DNA of 64,000 nucleotides from Paracoccus shandongensis. Its GTDB lineage: Bacteria > Pseudomonadota > Alphaproteobacteria > Rhodobacterales > Rhodobacteraceae. The notes beneath the pieces were generated by a model. That model worked only from the letters and a program-made list of their open reading frames with translations, was not told where the DNA came from and did no database searches. Numbering within the stretch: position 1 is the stretch's first letter; the number at the start of each line of letters is the position of its first letter. Location of the stretch: assembly GCF_017315735.1 (NCBI RefSeq), contig NZ_JAFLRK010000019.1:1-64000 (forward strand), given 5' to 3'. This document shows positions 46,615 through 57,139 of the stretch, piece after piece. The position numbers and the translations under genes were made by a program.

Positions 46615-48317
46615 CGGACGGGCCGCTGTTCTTCCACATCAGCCCCGACAACTGCGGCGAGGGGCGGCTGGCCCGGCTGTTCCGCCGCAACGGCCACCCC
46701 GCCGTCTGCCACGACAAGGGGCGTCTGGCCGAGGATGTCCTGTTCGCCCGCGCCACCGGGACCGACCCGCTGACGCCCTGGCCGGGAACGGTGCTGTTCG
46801 CGGGCCTTTACCGCCACACCCCGCATTGGCGCCCTCCGTTGGAGGCCTGGCGGCAGTTCGCCTGGCTGGCCGACCGTTTTCCGCAGGCGCGCTTCATCCT
46901 GACCACGCGGCGCCCCGAGGACTGGATCCTCGATCGCCTGACCCGCGACGGGGCGGCCGCCGCACGCTGCCATGCGCATCATCGCGGCTGCGCCACCGCC
47001 GACCTGCCCGACCTGTGGGAAGCCGACTGGCACGCCCACATGGCGGCGGTCGAGGCTTTCTTCGGCACCGATCCCCGGCTGTTCCGCGTCGATCTGGACC
47101 GCGACACGCCCGCCGATCTGGCCGCGCGCCTGGACCCGCTGCTGCCGATGCCCGATGCCGGCTGGCAGCCAGGCTGGTTCCCCCCGGCCGAGGGCGCGCC
47201 CCCCGATCTGGCCCGGCTGCTGGCCCCGCCCCCTGCCGAACCCGTCGATCCGGCCTATGTCGAGGACGTGGCCGCCTTCTGCCTGCGCGGGCTAGAGCCC
47301 GGCGCGCCGCAGGACGGCGGGCTTTCGGAATATTTTTCCATCTGGAACGGGGCCGCATTCGTGACCAACCGCCACGGCGCCCCGCGCCGCATCGCGGTCC
47401 GGGACGGGATCGCCCTGTCGGCCCCAGGCCGGCATTTCAAGCTGATCCGGGCCGAGGGGGTGATCAACGACGCCCTGCGCCTGGACCGCCCCTTGCCCCT
47501 GCGCATCGACATGGAGGATTCGCGCTGGTTCGGATCCCCCCAGGGCGAGGCGCTGTCCGCCCCGGTCCTGTGCCACAACCGCCGCGCAGGCGCGCGCAAT
47601 GCCGTTCTGTGGCCGCTGCCCGACCAGCACGCCATCGGCCTGCCGGGCTTCGATCCCGATGCGCCCCCCGACCCGATCCCGTGGGAGGACAAGCTGGACC
47701 AAGTGGTCTGGCGCGGCATGATCTCGGGCAGCGGGATGGGAGAGGGGGTCAGGACCGGCCCGGCCTCGCACACCATCCTGCGGGATCTGGCCCAGGCGGG
47801 GGACGATCCGGCCCGGCGGCAGGCGGCCTGGGACCGGCTGTGCAACACCAACCGGCTGGCCTTCGTGCGGCGCTGGTGGGAGCATCCCGATTTCGACCTG
47901 GGCGTGGTGATGGCCTGGGGATACCGCGACTTTGCCCGCGATCCGTGGCTTGCGCCCTATTGCGTGCCGCGCCAGGGCCGCAGCTTCTTCCACGGATTCC
48001 GCTATCAGCTGTGCCTCACAGGCTATGACCACGGCTCGAACTTCATCGGGGCCATCGACAGCCAGTCGGTGCTGCTGGCCGAGGAGGACGGCTGGGAAGT
48101 CTTCTATTCCGGCCGCTTCCGTCCATGGAAACACTATATTCCGCTGGAACGCTATGGCACCGACATCGCCGAAAAGCTTGCCTGGGCGCGGGAAAATCCG
48201 AACGAATGCAAGGCCATGGCGGCTGCGGCCCGCACCGAGGCCGCCATGCTGCGCAAGCCCGCCACGCGGCGCGCGATCATGGCGCGGATCCTCGACGGGC
48301 TGGCGGCGGCGGGTTAG
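46611..48317 (+). CDS. Fusion of sulfotransferase-like and GT90 (CAP10-like) domains
   Basis: 568 aa. Residues 1 to ~190 look like a sulfotransferase-type P-loop fold: LFFHISPDNCGEGRLARLFRRNG, then RFPQARFILTTRRPEDWILDRL near 92-112. Residues ~230-565 look like the CAP10/GT90 O-glucosyl or O-xylosyltransferase fold: VVWRGMISGSG near 365, and the C-terminal FRYQLCLTGYDHGSNFIGAIDSQSVLLAE then FYSGRFRPWKHYIPLE near 465-515, which matches the family's conserved end. No signal peptide. The start overlaps the Fsr-like stop (ATGA). Both halves normally modify surface glycans. The join is within one uninterrupted frame. Confidence 0.78.
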   Translation: MTDGPLFFHISPDNCGEGRLARLFRRNGHPAVCHDKGRLAEDVLFARATGTDPLTPWPGTVLFAGLYRHTPHWRPPLEAWRQFAWLADRFPQARFILTTRRPEDWILDRLTRDGAAAARCHAHHRGCATADLPDLWEADWHAHMAAVEAFFGTDPRLFRVDLDRDTPADLAARLDPLLPMPDAGWQPGWFPPAEGAPPDLARLLAPPPAEPVDPAYVEDVAAFCLRGLEPGAPQDGGLSEYFSIWNGAAFVTNRHGAPRRIAVRDGIALSAPGRHFKLIRAEGVINDALRLDRPLPLRIDMEDSRWFGSPQGEALSAPVLCHNRRAGARNAVLWPLPDQHAIGLPGFDPDAPPDPIPWEDKLDQVVWRGMISGSGMGEGVRTGPASHTILRDLAQAGDDPARRQAAWDRLCNTNRLAFVRRWWEHPDFDLGVVMAWGYRDFARDPWLAPYCVPRQGRSFFHGFRYQLCLTGYDHGSNFIGAIDSQSVLLAEEDGWEVFYSGRFRPWKHYIPLERYGTDIAEKLAWARENPNECKAMAAAARTEAAMLRKPATRRAIMARILDGLAAAG

Positions 48318-48337
48318 GCATGGGGCAGGAGGAACCC

Positions 48338-48817
48338 ATGACCACGATCCGCATCGAACCCCTTACGCCGGAAGCGTTCGCCCCCTTCGGCGAGGTGCTG
48401 GCCCCCCGCGCCACCCCCGACCGCATGATCAACGCAGGCCGCTGCGAGCGTCACCACGCGCTGGCCACCGTGGAAACCGGGGGCGGCGAGGCGATCATCT
48501 CGATCTTCCGCAGCGAAGCCGTCAGCCTGCCTTACGCCTGCACCCTGCTGGAACGCCACCCCCTGGGCAGCCAGGCCTTCATGCCGCTGGGACCGGATGC
48601 CTGGATGTCGGTCGTGGCCCCCGACGCGGGCGGCAAGCCCGGGGCGCCGCGCGCCTTCCTGGTGCCTGCGGGCACCGGCGTGAACCTGCGCGCGGGGGTC
48701 TGGCATGGTGTCCTGACGCCGCTGGACCGGCCCGCCTATTTCCTGGTGGTGGACCGCGAAGGGGACGGCGTGAACCTTGAAGAAGTCACCATCCCCCCTG
48801 TAACCATCACCGCATGA
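48338..48817 (+). CDS. allA: Ureidoglycolate lyase
   Basis: 159 aa cupin enzyme releasing urea and glyoxylate from ureidoglycolate in purine/allantoin breakdown. Family features: IEPLTPEAFAPFGEVL at the start, SIFRSEAVSLPYACTLLERHPLGSQAFMPLG near 55, and NLRAGVWHGVLTPLDRPAYFLVVDREG near 115. CAGGAGGA lies five bases before the ATG 48338. No other allantoin genes are nearby. Its end overlaps rnhB by 4 bases. Confidence 0.93.
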   Translation: MTTIRIEPLTPEAFAPFGEVLAPRATPDRMINAGRCERHHALATVETGGGEAIISIFRSEAVSLPYACTLLERHPLGSQAFMPLGPDAWMSVVAPDAGGKPGAPRAFLVPAGTGVNLRAGVWHGVLTPLDRPAYFLVVDREGDGVNLEEVTIPPVTITA

Positions 48818-49444
48818 TTCTGCCCGATTTCAGCGTCGAACGGACCGCCCTGTCCCGGGGCGCCCGCCGCGTCGCTGGCGTGGACGAGGTCGGGCGCGGC
48901 CCGCTGGCCGGTCCCGTCACCGCCGCCGCCGTCGTGCTGGACCCCGGCAACATCCCCGACGGGCTGAACGATTCCAAGAAGCTGACGGCAAAACGGCGCG
49001 AGGCGCTGGCCGAATGGCTGGCCGTCCATTGCGACCATTGCATCGTCCATGTCGGTGTCGAGGAGATCGACCGCCTGAACATCTATCACGCCTCGCACCT
49101 TGCGATGTGCCTGGCGGTGAAGGGCCTGCGGACCCGGCCCTGCCACGTCCTGGTGGACGGCAACCGCGTTCCCCGCGACCTGTCCTGCCCGGGAGAGGCG
49201 ATCGTGGGGGGCGATGCGCGCTGCGTGACGATCGCCGCGGCCTCGATCCTGGCCAAGGTGGCGCGCGACCGGCTGATGGTGGATTTGGCGCAACAACATC
49301 CGGGCTATGGCTGGGAAACCAACGCGGGCTACGGCACGCCCGCGCACAAGCAGGCGCTTCTAGATCTGGGCGTCACCCCTTGGCATAGGCGTTCGTTCGA
49401 GCCCGTCCACAACATCTTGTGTAAAGCCCTAGAGGCAAGCTCTT

Positions 49445-49446
<2 letters not shown>
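48814..49446 (+). CDS. rnhB: Ribonuclease HII
   Basis: 210 aa, removes ribonucleotides and RNA primers from DNA duplexes. Catalytic acids are in GVDEVGRGPLAGP (Asp24, Glu25) and LVDGNRVP near 112. GNYxxP-type elements give GYGTPAHKQALLDLGVTPWHRRSFEPV at the end. It overlaps allA at ATGA. Its TGA stop overlaps the first GANTC site of the ccrM promoter region. Confidence 0.96.
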
Positions 49447-50667
<1,221 letters not shown>

Positions 50668-50720
50668 ACATCAGGTGTTCGCCACGTTCCCCCGGCTGCC
50701 GCCATCAGGGGAACCGCCTT

Positions 50721-50750
50721 GCCCCGCCATCCTGCATGGCGGGGCTTTTT
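50721..50750. terminator. Bidirectional terminator between ccrM and leuD
   Basis: A perfect 10-bp stem (50721-50730 with 50736-50745) with a 5-base loop and five T, between the convergent ccrM and leuD. On the minus strand the T run is replaced by AAGGC, so the forward direction is stronger. Confidence 0.85.
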
Positions 50751-50757
50751 CAGGCCC

Positions 50758-51363
50758 TCAGACCCAAGGCCGCGCCTGCGCCATCTGCGTCTCGTAGCTT
50801 TCGATGGCGGGGGCCTTTTCCATGGTCAGCCCGATGTCGTCCAGCCCGTTCAACAGGCAATGCTTGCGGAAGGGATCGACCTCGAAGGCAAAGGACTGCC
50901 CGTCCGAGGTGGTGACCGTCTGGTTTTCCAGATCCACCGTCATGCGGGCGTTGGCTCCCTTGCGGGCATCCTCCATCAGCACATCGACCGCGTCCTGCGG
51001 CAGCACCACGGGCAGGATGCCGTTCTTGAAGCAGTTGTTGAAGAAGATGTCGGCGAAGCTGGTGGAAATCACGCAGCGGATCCCGAAATCCAGCAGCGCC
51101 CAGGGCGCATGTTCGCGCGAGGATCCGCAGCCGAAATTGTCGCCTGCCACGATGATCTGCGCCTGCCGGTAGGCCGGCTGGTTCAGCACGAAATCCGGCA
51201 GCTCGTTCCCGTCGCGGTCATAGCGCAGCTCGTCGAACAGGTTGACGCCCAAGCCCGACCGCTGGATCGTCTTGAGGAACTGCTTGGGGATGATCATGTC
51301 GGTGTCGATATTGACCAGCGGCATGGGCGCTGCGATCCCGGTCAGGGTGGTGAACTTGTCCAT
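50758..51363 (-). CDS. leuD: 3-isopropylmalate dehydratase small subunit
   Basis: 201 aa. Joins LeuC to isomerise 2- to 3-isopropylmalate in leucine synthesis. Hallmarks: [30 protein letters not shown] at the start, [27 protein letters not shown] near 85, and [17 protein letters not shown] near 110. It lies 12 bases after leuC, as the second gene of the pair. The swivelling domain length is standard. Confidence 0.97.
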   Translation of the reverse strand: MDKFTTLTGIAAPMPLVNIDTDMIIPKQFLKTIQRSGLGVNLFDELRYDRDGNELPDFVLNQPAYRQAQIIVAGDNFGCGSSREHAPWALLDFGIRCVISTSFADIFFNNCFKNGILPVVLPQDAVDVLMEDARKGANARMTVDLENQTVTTSDGQSFAFEVDPFRKHCLLNGLDDIGLTMEKAPAIESYETQMAQARPWV

Positions 51364-51375
51364 GATCGGCTCTCC

Positions 51376-52800
<1,425 letters not shown>

Positions 52801-53021
52801 GGTTTTTGGCTTTCGGCTGTGATGGGGTCGTGGCGAAAGGATCGGCTGCGGCGCAAACCGCAGCCCGTCACAGTCGCGCCGTCACGCGCCGCGTGGCGCC
52901 GAAGAACCGCGAGGGCAGGCGCGCGCGGTCATGGATGTCGAAATAGATGAACCCGGCCATGGCCGATCTTTTATGCCCCTTTCGGCGTTGACGCAACATT
53001 GTCGGAAGGGGCGGAAGGGGG

Positions 53022-54377
53022 ATGGAGCCGATCGGTCCAAGCGTCATGGATGCAGCCCGGGGGCTGTGGTCGCGCATCGCCCTGTTCCTCGAGATCATGA
53101 TCCTGCCGCAGCGCCTGTATCAGCTGGCCGCCATCGCCGGGCTGATGCTTCTGTCCTGGCTGGTGGGCCGGATCACCGCCCGGCTGTGGAACGACTGGCT
53201 GCGCCGGCGCGACAACTGGCCCAAATGGCGGCTGCGGCTGGGGGTGCTGATCGGGCGCAGGATGGGGCTGATCATCTTCGCGGCCCTGGCCTGGACCGTC
53301 GTCCTTGTCATGCGAGAGATCACCTGGCCCTCGCGCAGCGCGCTGATCGCGCTGGCGGCCTCGATCGCGGCGGCCTGGCTGGCGACCTTCTTCCTGGTGC
53401 GGCTGATCGCCAACCGCTTCCTGCGCCGCATCGTCAGCTGGGCCGCCTGGATCTGGGTCACGCTGTTCCTGCTGGACCTGACGGATCCCGCGGGCGATTT
53501 CCTGGACAGCATCGCCATCACCCTGGGCGAATTGCGCCTGTCGGCCCTGACGGTGCTGAAGGCGCTGGTCGTCACCGGCCTGATGATCGGGGCCGCGCGG
53601 GCCTTGTCGCGGCTGATCGGGGGCCGGCTGGCCCGGAACGAGGACATCTCGCCCACGATGCGGGTGCTGACCACGAAGCTGTTGCAGATCATGCTGTTCA
53701 GCCTGGCGCTGATCGTCGGCCTGAAGGCGGCGGGATTCGACCTGACGGGGCTGGCGGTCTTTTCCGGCGCGGTGGGCGTGGGCCTTGGCTTCGGGCTGCA
53801 GAAGGTGGTGTCCAACCTGGTTTCGGGGGTCATCATCCTTTTGGACAAGTCCGTGAAGCCCGGCGACGTGATCAGCCTGGGCGACACCTTCGGCTGGATC
53901 GAGGAACTGGGCGCGCGCTATGTCAGCGTGGTCACGCGCGACGGCAAGGAATACCTGATCCCGAACGAGGATCTGGTCACGGGCCAGGTGGTGAACTGGT
54001 CCCACACCGACAGCTTCGTGCGGCTGGACCTGACGTTCCGCGCCTCTTATCAGGACGATCCCCACAAGGTCACCGCCACGGCCATCGCCGCCGTCAAGAC
54101 GGTCAGGCGGGTTCTGTCGCACCGGCAGGCGGTCTGTTGGGTCACGGGCTTTGGCGAAAGCTCCATCGACTATGTGCTGCGCTTCTGGATCGACGACGCG
54201 GCGGACGGGCTGACCAATGTGCGCGGCCAGGTCTATCTGGCGCTGTGGGACGCCTTCAAGGAACAGGGCATCACCATCCCCTTCCCGCGCCGAGAGGTCC
54301 GGCTTGTGAATGACGCGCCTCGGGTCCATACGGGCGATCCCCGGCCGGACGACACGGAATCGGACCGGGAACATTGA
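53022..54377 (+). CDS. Mechanosensitive ion channel, MscS family
   Basis: 451 aa inner-membrane channel. About four or five N-terminal helices (from residue ~30) are followed by the pore-lining TM3 AVFSGAVGVGLGFGLQKVVSNLVSGVIILLDKSVKPGD near 245-285, the MscS signature. Then a beta domain (GWIEELGARYVSVVTRDGKEYLIPNEDLV) and the C-terminal alpha/beta domain. It opens under membrane tension to release osmolytes. It is longer than E. coli MscS because of extra N-terminal helices. Confidence 0.93.
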   Translation: MEPIGPSVMDAARGLWSRIALFLEIMILPQRLYQLAAIAGLMLLSWLVGRITARLWNDWLRRRDNWPKWRLRLGVLIGRRMGLIIFAALAWTVVLVMREITWPSRSALIALAASIAAAWLATFFLVRLIANRFLRRIVSWAAWIWVTLFLLDLTDPAGDFLDSIAITLGELRLSALTVLKALVVTGLMIGAARALSRLIGGRLARNEDISPTMRVLTTKLLQIMLFSLALIVGLKAAGFDLTGLAVFSGAVGVGLGFGLQKVVSNLVSGVIILLDKSVKPGDVISLGDTFGWIEELGARYVSVVTRDGKEYLIPNEDLVTGQVVNWSHTDSFVRLDLTFRASYQDDPHKVTATAIAAVKTVRRVLSHRQAVCWVTGFGESSIDYVLRFWIDDAADGLTNVRGQVYLALWDAFKEQGITIPFPRREVRLVNDAPRVHTGDPRPDDTESDREH

Positions 54378-54441
54378 GATGGTGCGAAAAGTTGCTATCT
54401 TTGATCCATCCCCTGCGCCGGGGGCGATCGGCGCGCTGACC

Positions 54442-54457
54442 GGAGGATATAACCCTG
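54442..54457 (+). promoter_or_regulatory. Shine-Dalgarno and CTG start of rsfS
   Basis: GGAGG (54442-54446), an 8-base spacer and CTG (54455-54457) make an ideal initiation site. An in-frame TGA (54437-54439) lies just upstream. No ATG, GTG or TTG occurs in this frame before 54608. Confidence 0.6.
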
Positions 54458-54877
54458 TCACAAGACGTCTCGCCGGCCACGGGGCCGGCTGCGACCCCTG
54501 GCGGCCCTGATCTGACCAGCGACCAGATCCTGGACCGCGTCCTGTCCTCGCTTGACGACGACAAGGCCGAGGACATCGTCACGATCGACCTGCGCGGACG
54601 GTCGGCCATGGCCGATCACATGGTGATCGCATCGGGCCGCAGCGCGCGCCAGGTGGGCGCCATCGCCGAAAAGCTGGCAGACCGCATGAAGCAGCTGACC
54701 GGCCGCACCCCCCGGATCGAAGGCAAGGACACCGGCGATTGGGTGCTGATCGACACCGACGACGTGATCGTCCATGTCTTCCGCCCCGAGGTGCGGGAAT
54801 TCTATCAGCTTGAAAAGATGTGGATGCCCGCCGACGCGCTGAGCCGCGTCCGCGACGGAACCCGCCCGGCGATATAG
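54455..54877 (+). CDS. rsfS: Ribosomal silencing factor RsfS
   Basis: Binds ribosomal protein L14 and blocks subunit joining in starvation. The frame from CTG 54455 gives 140 aa: a short variable N-terminus, then DQILDRVLSSLDDDKAEDIVTIDLRGRSAMADHMVIASGRS, followed by VGAIAEKL and GDWVLIDTDDVIVHVFRPEVREFYQLEKMW. The first 51 residues contain the first helix and first strand of the RsfS fold; starting at the ATG 54608 would delete both. I therefore take the CTG as the real start. It is directly upstream of rlmH, the standard partner. Confidence 0.85.
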   Translation: MSQDVSPATGPAATPGGPDLTSDQILDRVLSSLDDDKAEDIVTIDLRGRSAMADHMVIASGRSARQVGAIAEKLADRMKQLTGRTPRIEGKDTGDWVLIDTDDVIVHVFRPEVREFYQLEKMWMPADALSRVRDGTRPAI

Positions 54878-54886
54878 TCGGGCAAG

Positions 54887-55354
54887 ATGCGGATCGACAT
54901 CGCCGCGGTCGGGCGGCTGCGCAAGGGCCCCGAGGCGGCGATGGTGGCGGATTACCTCGACCGTTTCGCCAAGGCCGGGCGCAGCCTTGGCCTGCCGCCG
55001 ATCACCCTCCACGAGGTCGAGGACAAGCGCGGCGGCGGCATGGCGGCCGAGGCCGAGCTTTTGGCGCGCGCCATCCCGCAGGGCGCCGCCCTGGTGATGA
55101 TGGACGAACGGGGCGAGCAGCCGACCTCGCCCGATTTTGCCCGGCGGCTTGCGGGCTGGCGCGACGGGGCCCGCGATGTCTGCTTCGTGATCGGCGGCGC
55201 GGATGGGCTGGACCCGGCGCTGCGGGCGCGGGCCGACTGGCAGATCAGCCTGGGCCGCATGGTCTGGCCGCACATGCTGGTCCGGGTGATGCTGGCCGAA
55301 CAATTGTATCGCGCCGCGACGATCCTGGCGGGATCCCCTTATCATCGCGCGTGA
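54887..55354 (+). CDS. rlmH: 23S rRNA (pseudouridine1915-N3)-methyltransferase RlmH
   Basis: 155 aa SPOUT methyltransferase acting on helix 69 of 23S rRNA. The knot region is intact: LVMMDERGEQPTSPDFARRL near 65, VCFVIGGADGLDP near 103, and SLGRMVWPHMLVRVMLAEQLYRAATILAGSPYHRA at the end, a near-invariant tail. It lies nine bases after rsfS. Confidence 0.97.
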   Translation: MRIDIAAVGRLRKGPEAAMVADYLDRFAKAGRSLGLPPITLHEVEDKRGGGMAAEAELLARAIPQGAALVMMDERGEQPTSPDFARRLAGWRDGARDVCFVIGGADGLDPALRARADWQISLGRMVWPHMLVRVMLAEQLYRAATILAGSPYHRA

Positions 55355-55369
55355 ATGCGGCAGCGGGGC

Positions 55370-55390
55370 AGGGGGCTGTCTGCCCCCTCT
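55370..55390 (+). terminator. Possible terminator of rlmH
   Basis: A 7-bp GC stem (55370-55376 with 55382-55388) and 5-base loop, 16 bases after rlmH; the trailing sequence CTCTTGG is weakly T-rich. Confidence 0.45.
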
Positions 55391-55433
55391 TGGCCTGCGG
55401 CCAATTATCGGGCCTGCTGGCCCCTTCTTCGCT

Positions 55434-55458
55434 GAAAAAGGTCCACTGGACCTTTTTC
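55434..55458. terminator. Perfect 25-base palindrome, probable bidirectional terminator
   Basis: Two exact 12-base arms meet at a single central C (55446). The outer part is A5 on the left and T5 on the right around GGTCCACTGGACC, so it forms a hairpin with a T tail on either strand. Confidence 0.65.
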
Positions 55459-55472
55459 CGGGCGCTTCGAAG

Positions 55473-55537
55473 CCCCGAGGATATTTGAACCAAAGTGAAC
55501 GCGGCTGCCATTTCACTTTGGCCCAAATATCCCGGGG
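55473..55537. repeat. Imperfect inverted repeat, intergenic repeat element
   Basis: The left arm 55473-55499 (CCCCGAGGATATTTGAACC...) and the right arm 55512-55537 pair with one gap and a few mismatches around a 12-base loop. The arm sequence looks like an intergenic motif seen often in Rhodobacteraceae genomes (recollection, not searched). No coding frame overlaps it. Confidence 0.65.
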
Positions 55538-55621
55538 GTCCGGGGGCTGGCCCCCGGCCTTCGCCGGTTGCCGCAAGCGCCGCGCCAGCGTAACAAGGCG
55601 CAAATCACCCCGAGGCGCGAT

Positions 55622-57139
55622 ATGACGAAACCTGTGGTCCTGTGCATTCTTGACGGTTGGGGCATCTCGGACCGGCCCGAGCAAAGCGCGCCGGATCAGG
55701 CGGCCACGCCGAATTTCGACCGGCTGATGCGCACCTGCCCCCATGCCACGCTGACGACCTTCGGTCCCGACGTGGGCCTGCCGCGCGGGCAGATGGGCAA
55801 TTCCGAGGTGGGCCACACCAATATCGGCGCGGGCCGCGTGGTCGCCATGGACCTGGGCCAGATCGACCTGGCGATCGAGGACGGCAGCTTCGTGGGCAAC
55901 GAAGGCCTGGTCCGCTTCGTGGAACGGCTGCGTGCCACGGGCGGGACGGCGCATCTGATGGGCGTGGTGTCGGACGGGGGCGTGCATGGCCATGTCGTCC
56001 ATGTCCAGGCCGCTGTCCGCGCCATTGCCGCCGCAGGCGTGCCTGTTGTCGTCCATGCCATCACCGACGGGCGCGACGTGCCGCCCCAATCGGCCATGGG
56101 CTTTGTCACCGAATTGCAGGGCACGCTGCCCGAAGGGGCGCGGATCGGCACCGTGATCGGGCGTTACTTCGCCATGGACCGCGACAACCGCTGGGAACGC
56201 GTCGAACGCGCCTATCGCGCCATCGTCGCGGGGCAGGGGGAACCCGCGCTGTCGGCCGACCTGGCCGTGACCACGGCTTACGCACGCGGCGAGACGGACG
56301 AGTTCATCCCCCCCTTCATCATCGACGGCTATAACGGCGCAATGGACGGGGACGGGTTCTTCTGCCTCAATTTCCGCGCCGACCGGGCGCGGGAAATCCT
56401 GACGGCGCTGGCCGATCCGGATTTCACGCAGTTCGACACCAGTGACCGCCCGGAATGGGCAGCCCTTCTGGGCATGGTCGATTACAGCAGCCGCCACAAC
56501 GACTTCATGACCGCCGCCTATCCCAAGCGGCAGGTCGTCAATACGCTGGGGGCTTGGGTCGCCGCCAAGGGCCTGCGCCAGTTCCGCCTGGCCGAGACGG
56601 AAAAATACCCCCATGTCACCTTCTTCCTGAACGGCGGCAAGGAGGCGCCCGAACCGGGCGAGGACCGCTTCATGCCCGCCAGCCCCAAGGTCGCGACCTA
56701 TGACCTCGCGCCGGAAATGGCCGCCGACGAGGTCGCGGCGAAGCTGGTCGAGGTGATCGGCGCGGGCTATGACCTGATCGTGGTGAACTTCGCCAATCCC
56801 GACATGGTGGGCCATACCGGCAGCCTGCCCGCCGCGATGCTGGCCTGCGAGGCCGTGGACCGCGGCCTGGGCCGGATGCTCGACGCCCTGGACCGCGCGG
56901 GCGGGGCGGCGGTGATCTGCGCCGACCACGGCAATTGCGAGACGATGATCGACCCCGAAACCGGCGGGCCGCATACCGCGCACACCACCAACCCGGTGCC
57001 GGTGATCGTCTATGGCGGCCCGGCGGGCGCGCGGCTGCGCAATGGCAGGCTGGCCGACCTGGCGCCGACGGTCCTGCAACTGATGGGCCTTGACCAGCCC
57101 GCCGAGATGACGGGCCAAAGCCTGATCGTGACCGCATGA
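55622..57139 (+). CDS. gpmI: 2,3-bisphosphoglycerate-independent phosphoglycerate mutase
   Basis: 505 aa manganese enzyme interconverting 3- and 2-phosphoglycerate. The alkaline-phosphatase-like metal site starts at CILDGWGIS (Asp11). The phospho-serine is Ser61 in QMGNSEVGHTNIGAGR. VSDGGVHGHVVH near 118, FNFRADRAREI near 255 and CADHGNCETM near 438 complete the signature. ATG 55622 with GAGG six bases upstream is chosen over an in-frame ATG at 55568. It overlaps the next gene by ATGA. Confidence 0.97.
   Translation: MTKPVVLCILDGWGISDRPEQSAPDQAATPNFDRLMRTCPHATLTTFGPDVGLPRGQMGNSEVGHTNIGAGRVVAMDLGQIDLAIEDGSFVGNEGLVRFVERLRATGGTAHLMGVVSDGGVHGHVVHVQAAVRAIAAAGVPVVVHAITDGRDVPPQSAMGFVTELQGTLPEGARIGTVIGRYFAMDRDNRWERVERAYRAIVAGQGEPALSADLAVTTAYARGETDEFIPPFIIDGYNGAMDGDGFFCLNFRADRAREILTALADPDFTQFDTSDRPEWAALLGMVDYSSRHNDFMTAAYPKRQVVNTLGAWVAAKGLRQFRLAETEKYPHVTFFLNGGKEAPEPGEDRFMPASPKVATYDLAPEMAADEVAAKLVEVIGAGYDLIVVNFANPDMVGHTGSLPAAMLACEAVDRGLGRMLDALDRAGGAAVICADHGNCETMIDPETGGPHTAHTTNPVPVIVYGGPAGARLRNGRLADLAPTVLQLMGLDQPAEMTGQSLIVTA

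Noticed and set aside
52868..52960. A short minus-strand frame beginning MAGFIYFDIHDRARLP upstream of leuC
   Set aside because: Only 30 residues, with no good ribosome site and no sign of an attenuation leader; it could be a small protein, but nothing in the sequence supports it.
54608..54877. ATG 54608 as the rsfS start
   Set aside because: It would remove the first helix and first strand of the RsfS fold, which are encoded upstream in the same frame behind a strong ribosome site.
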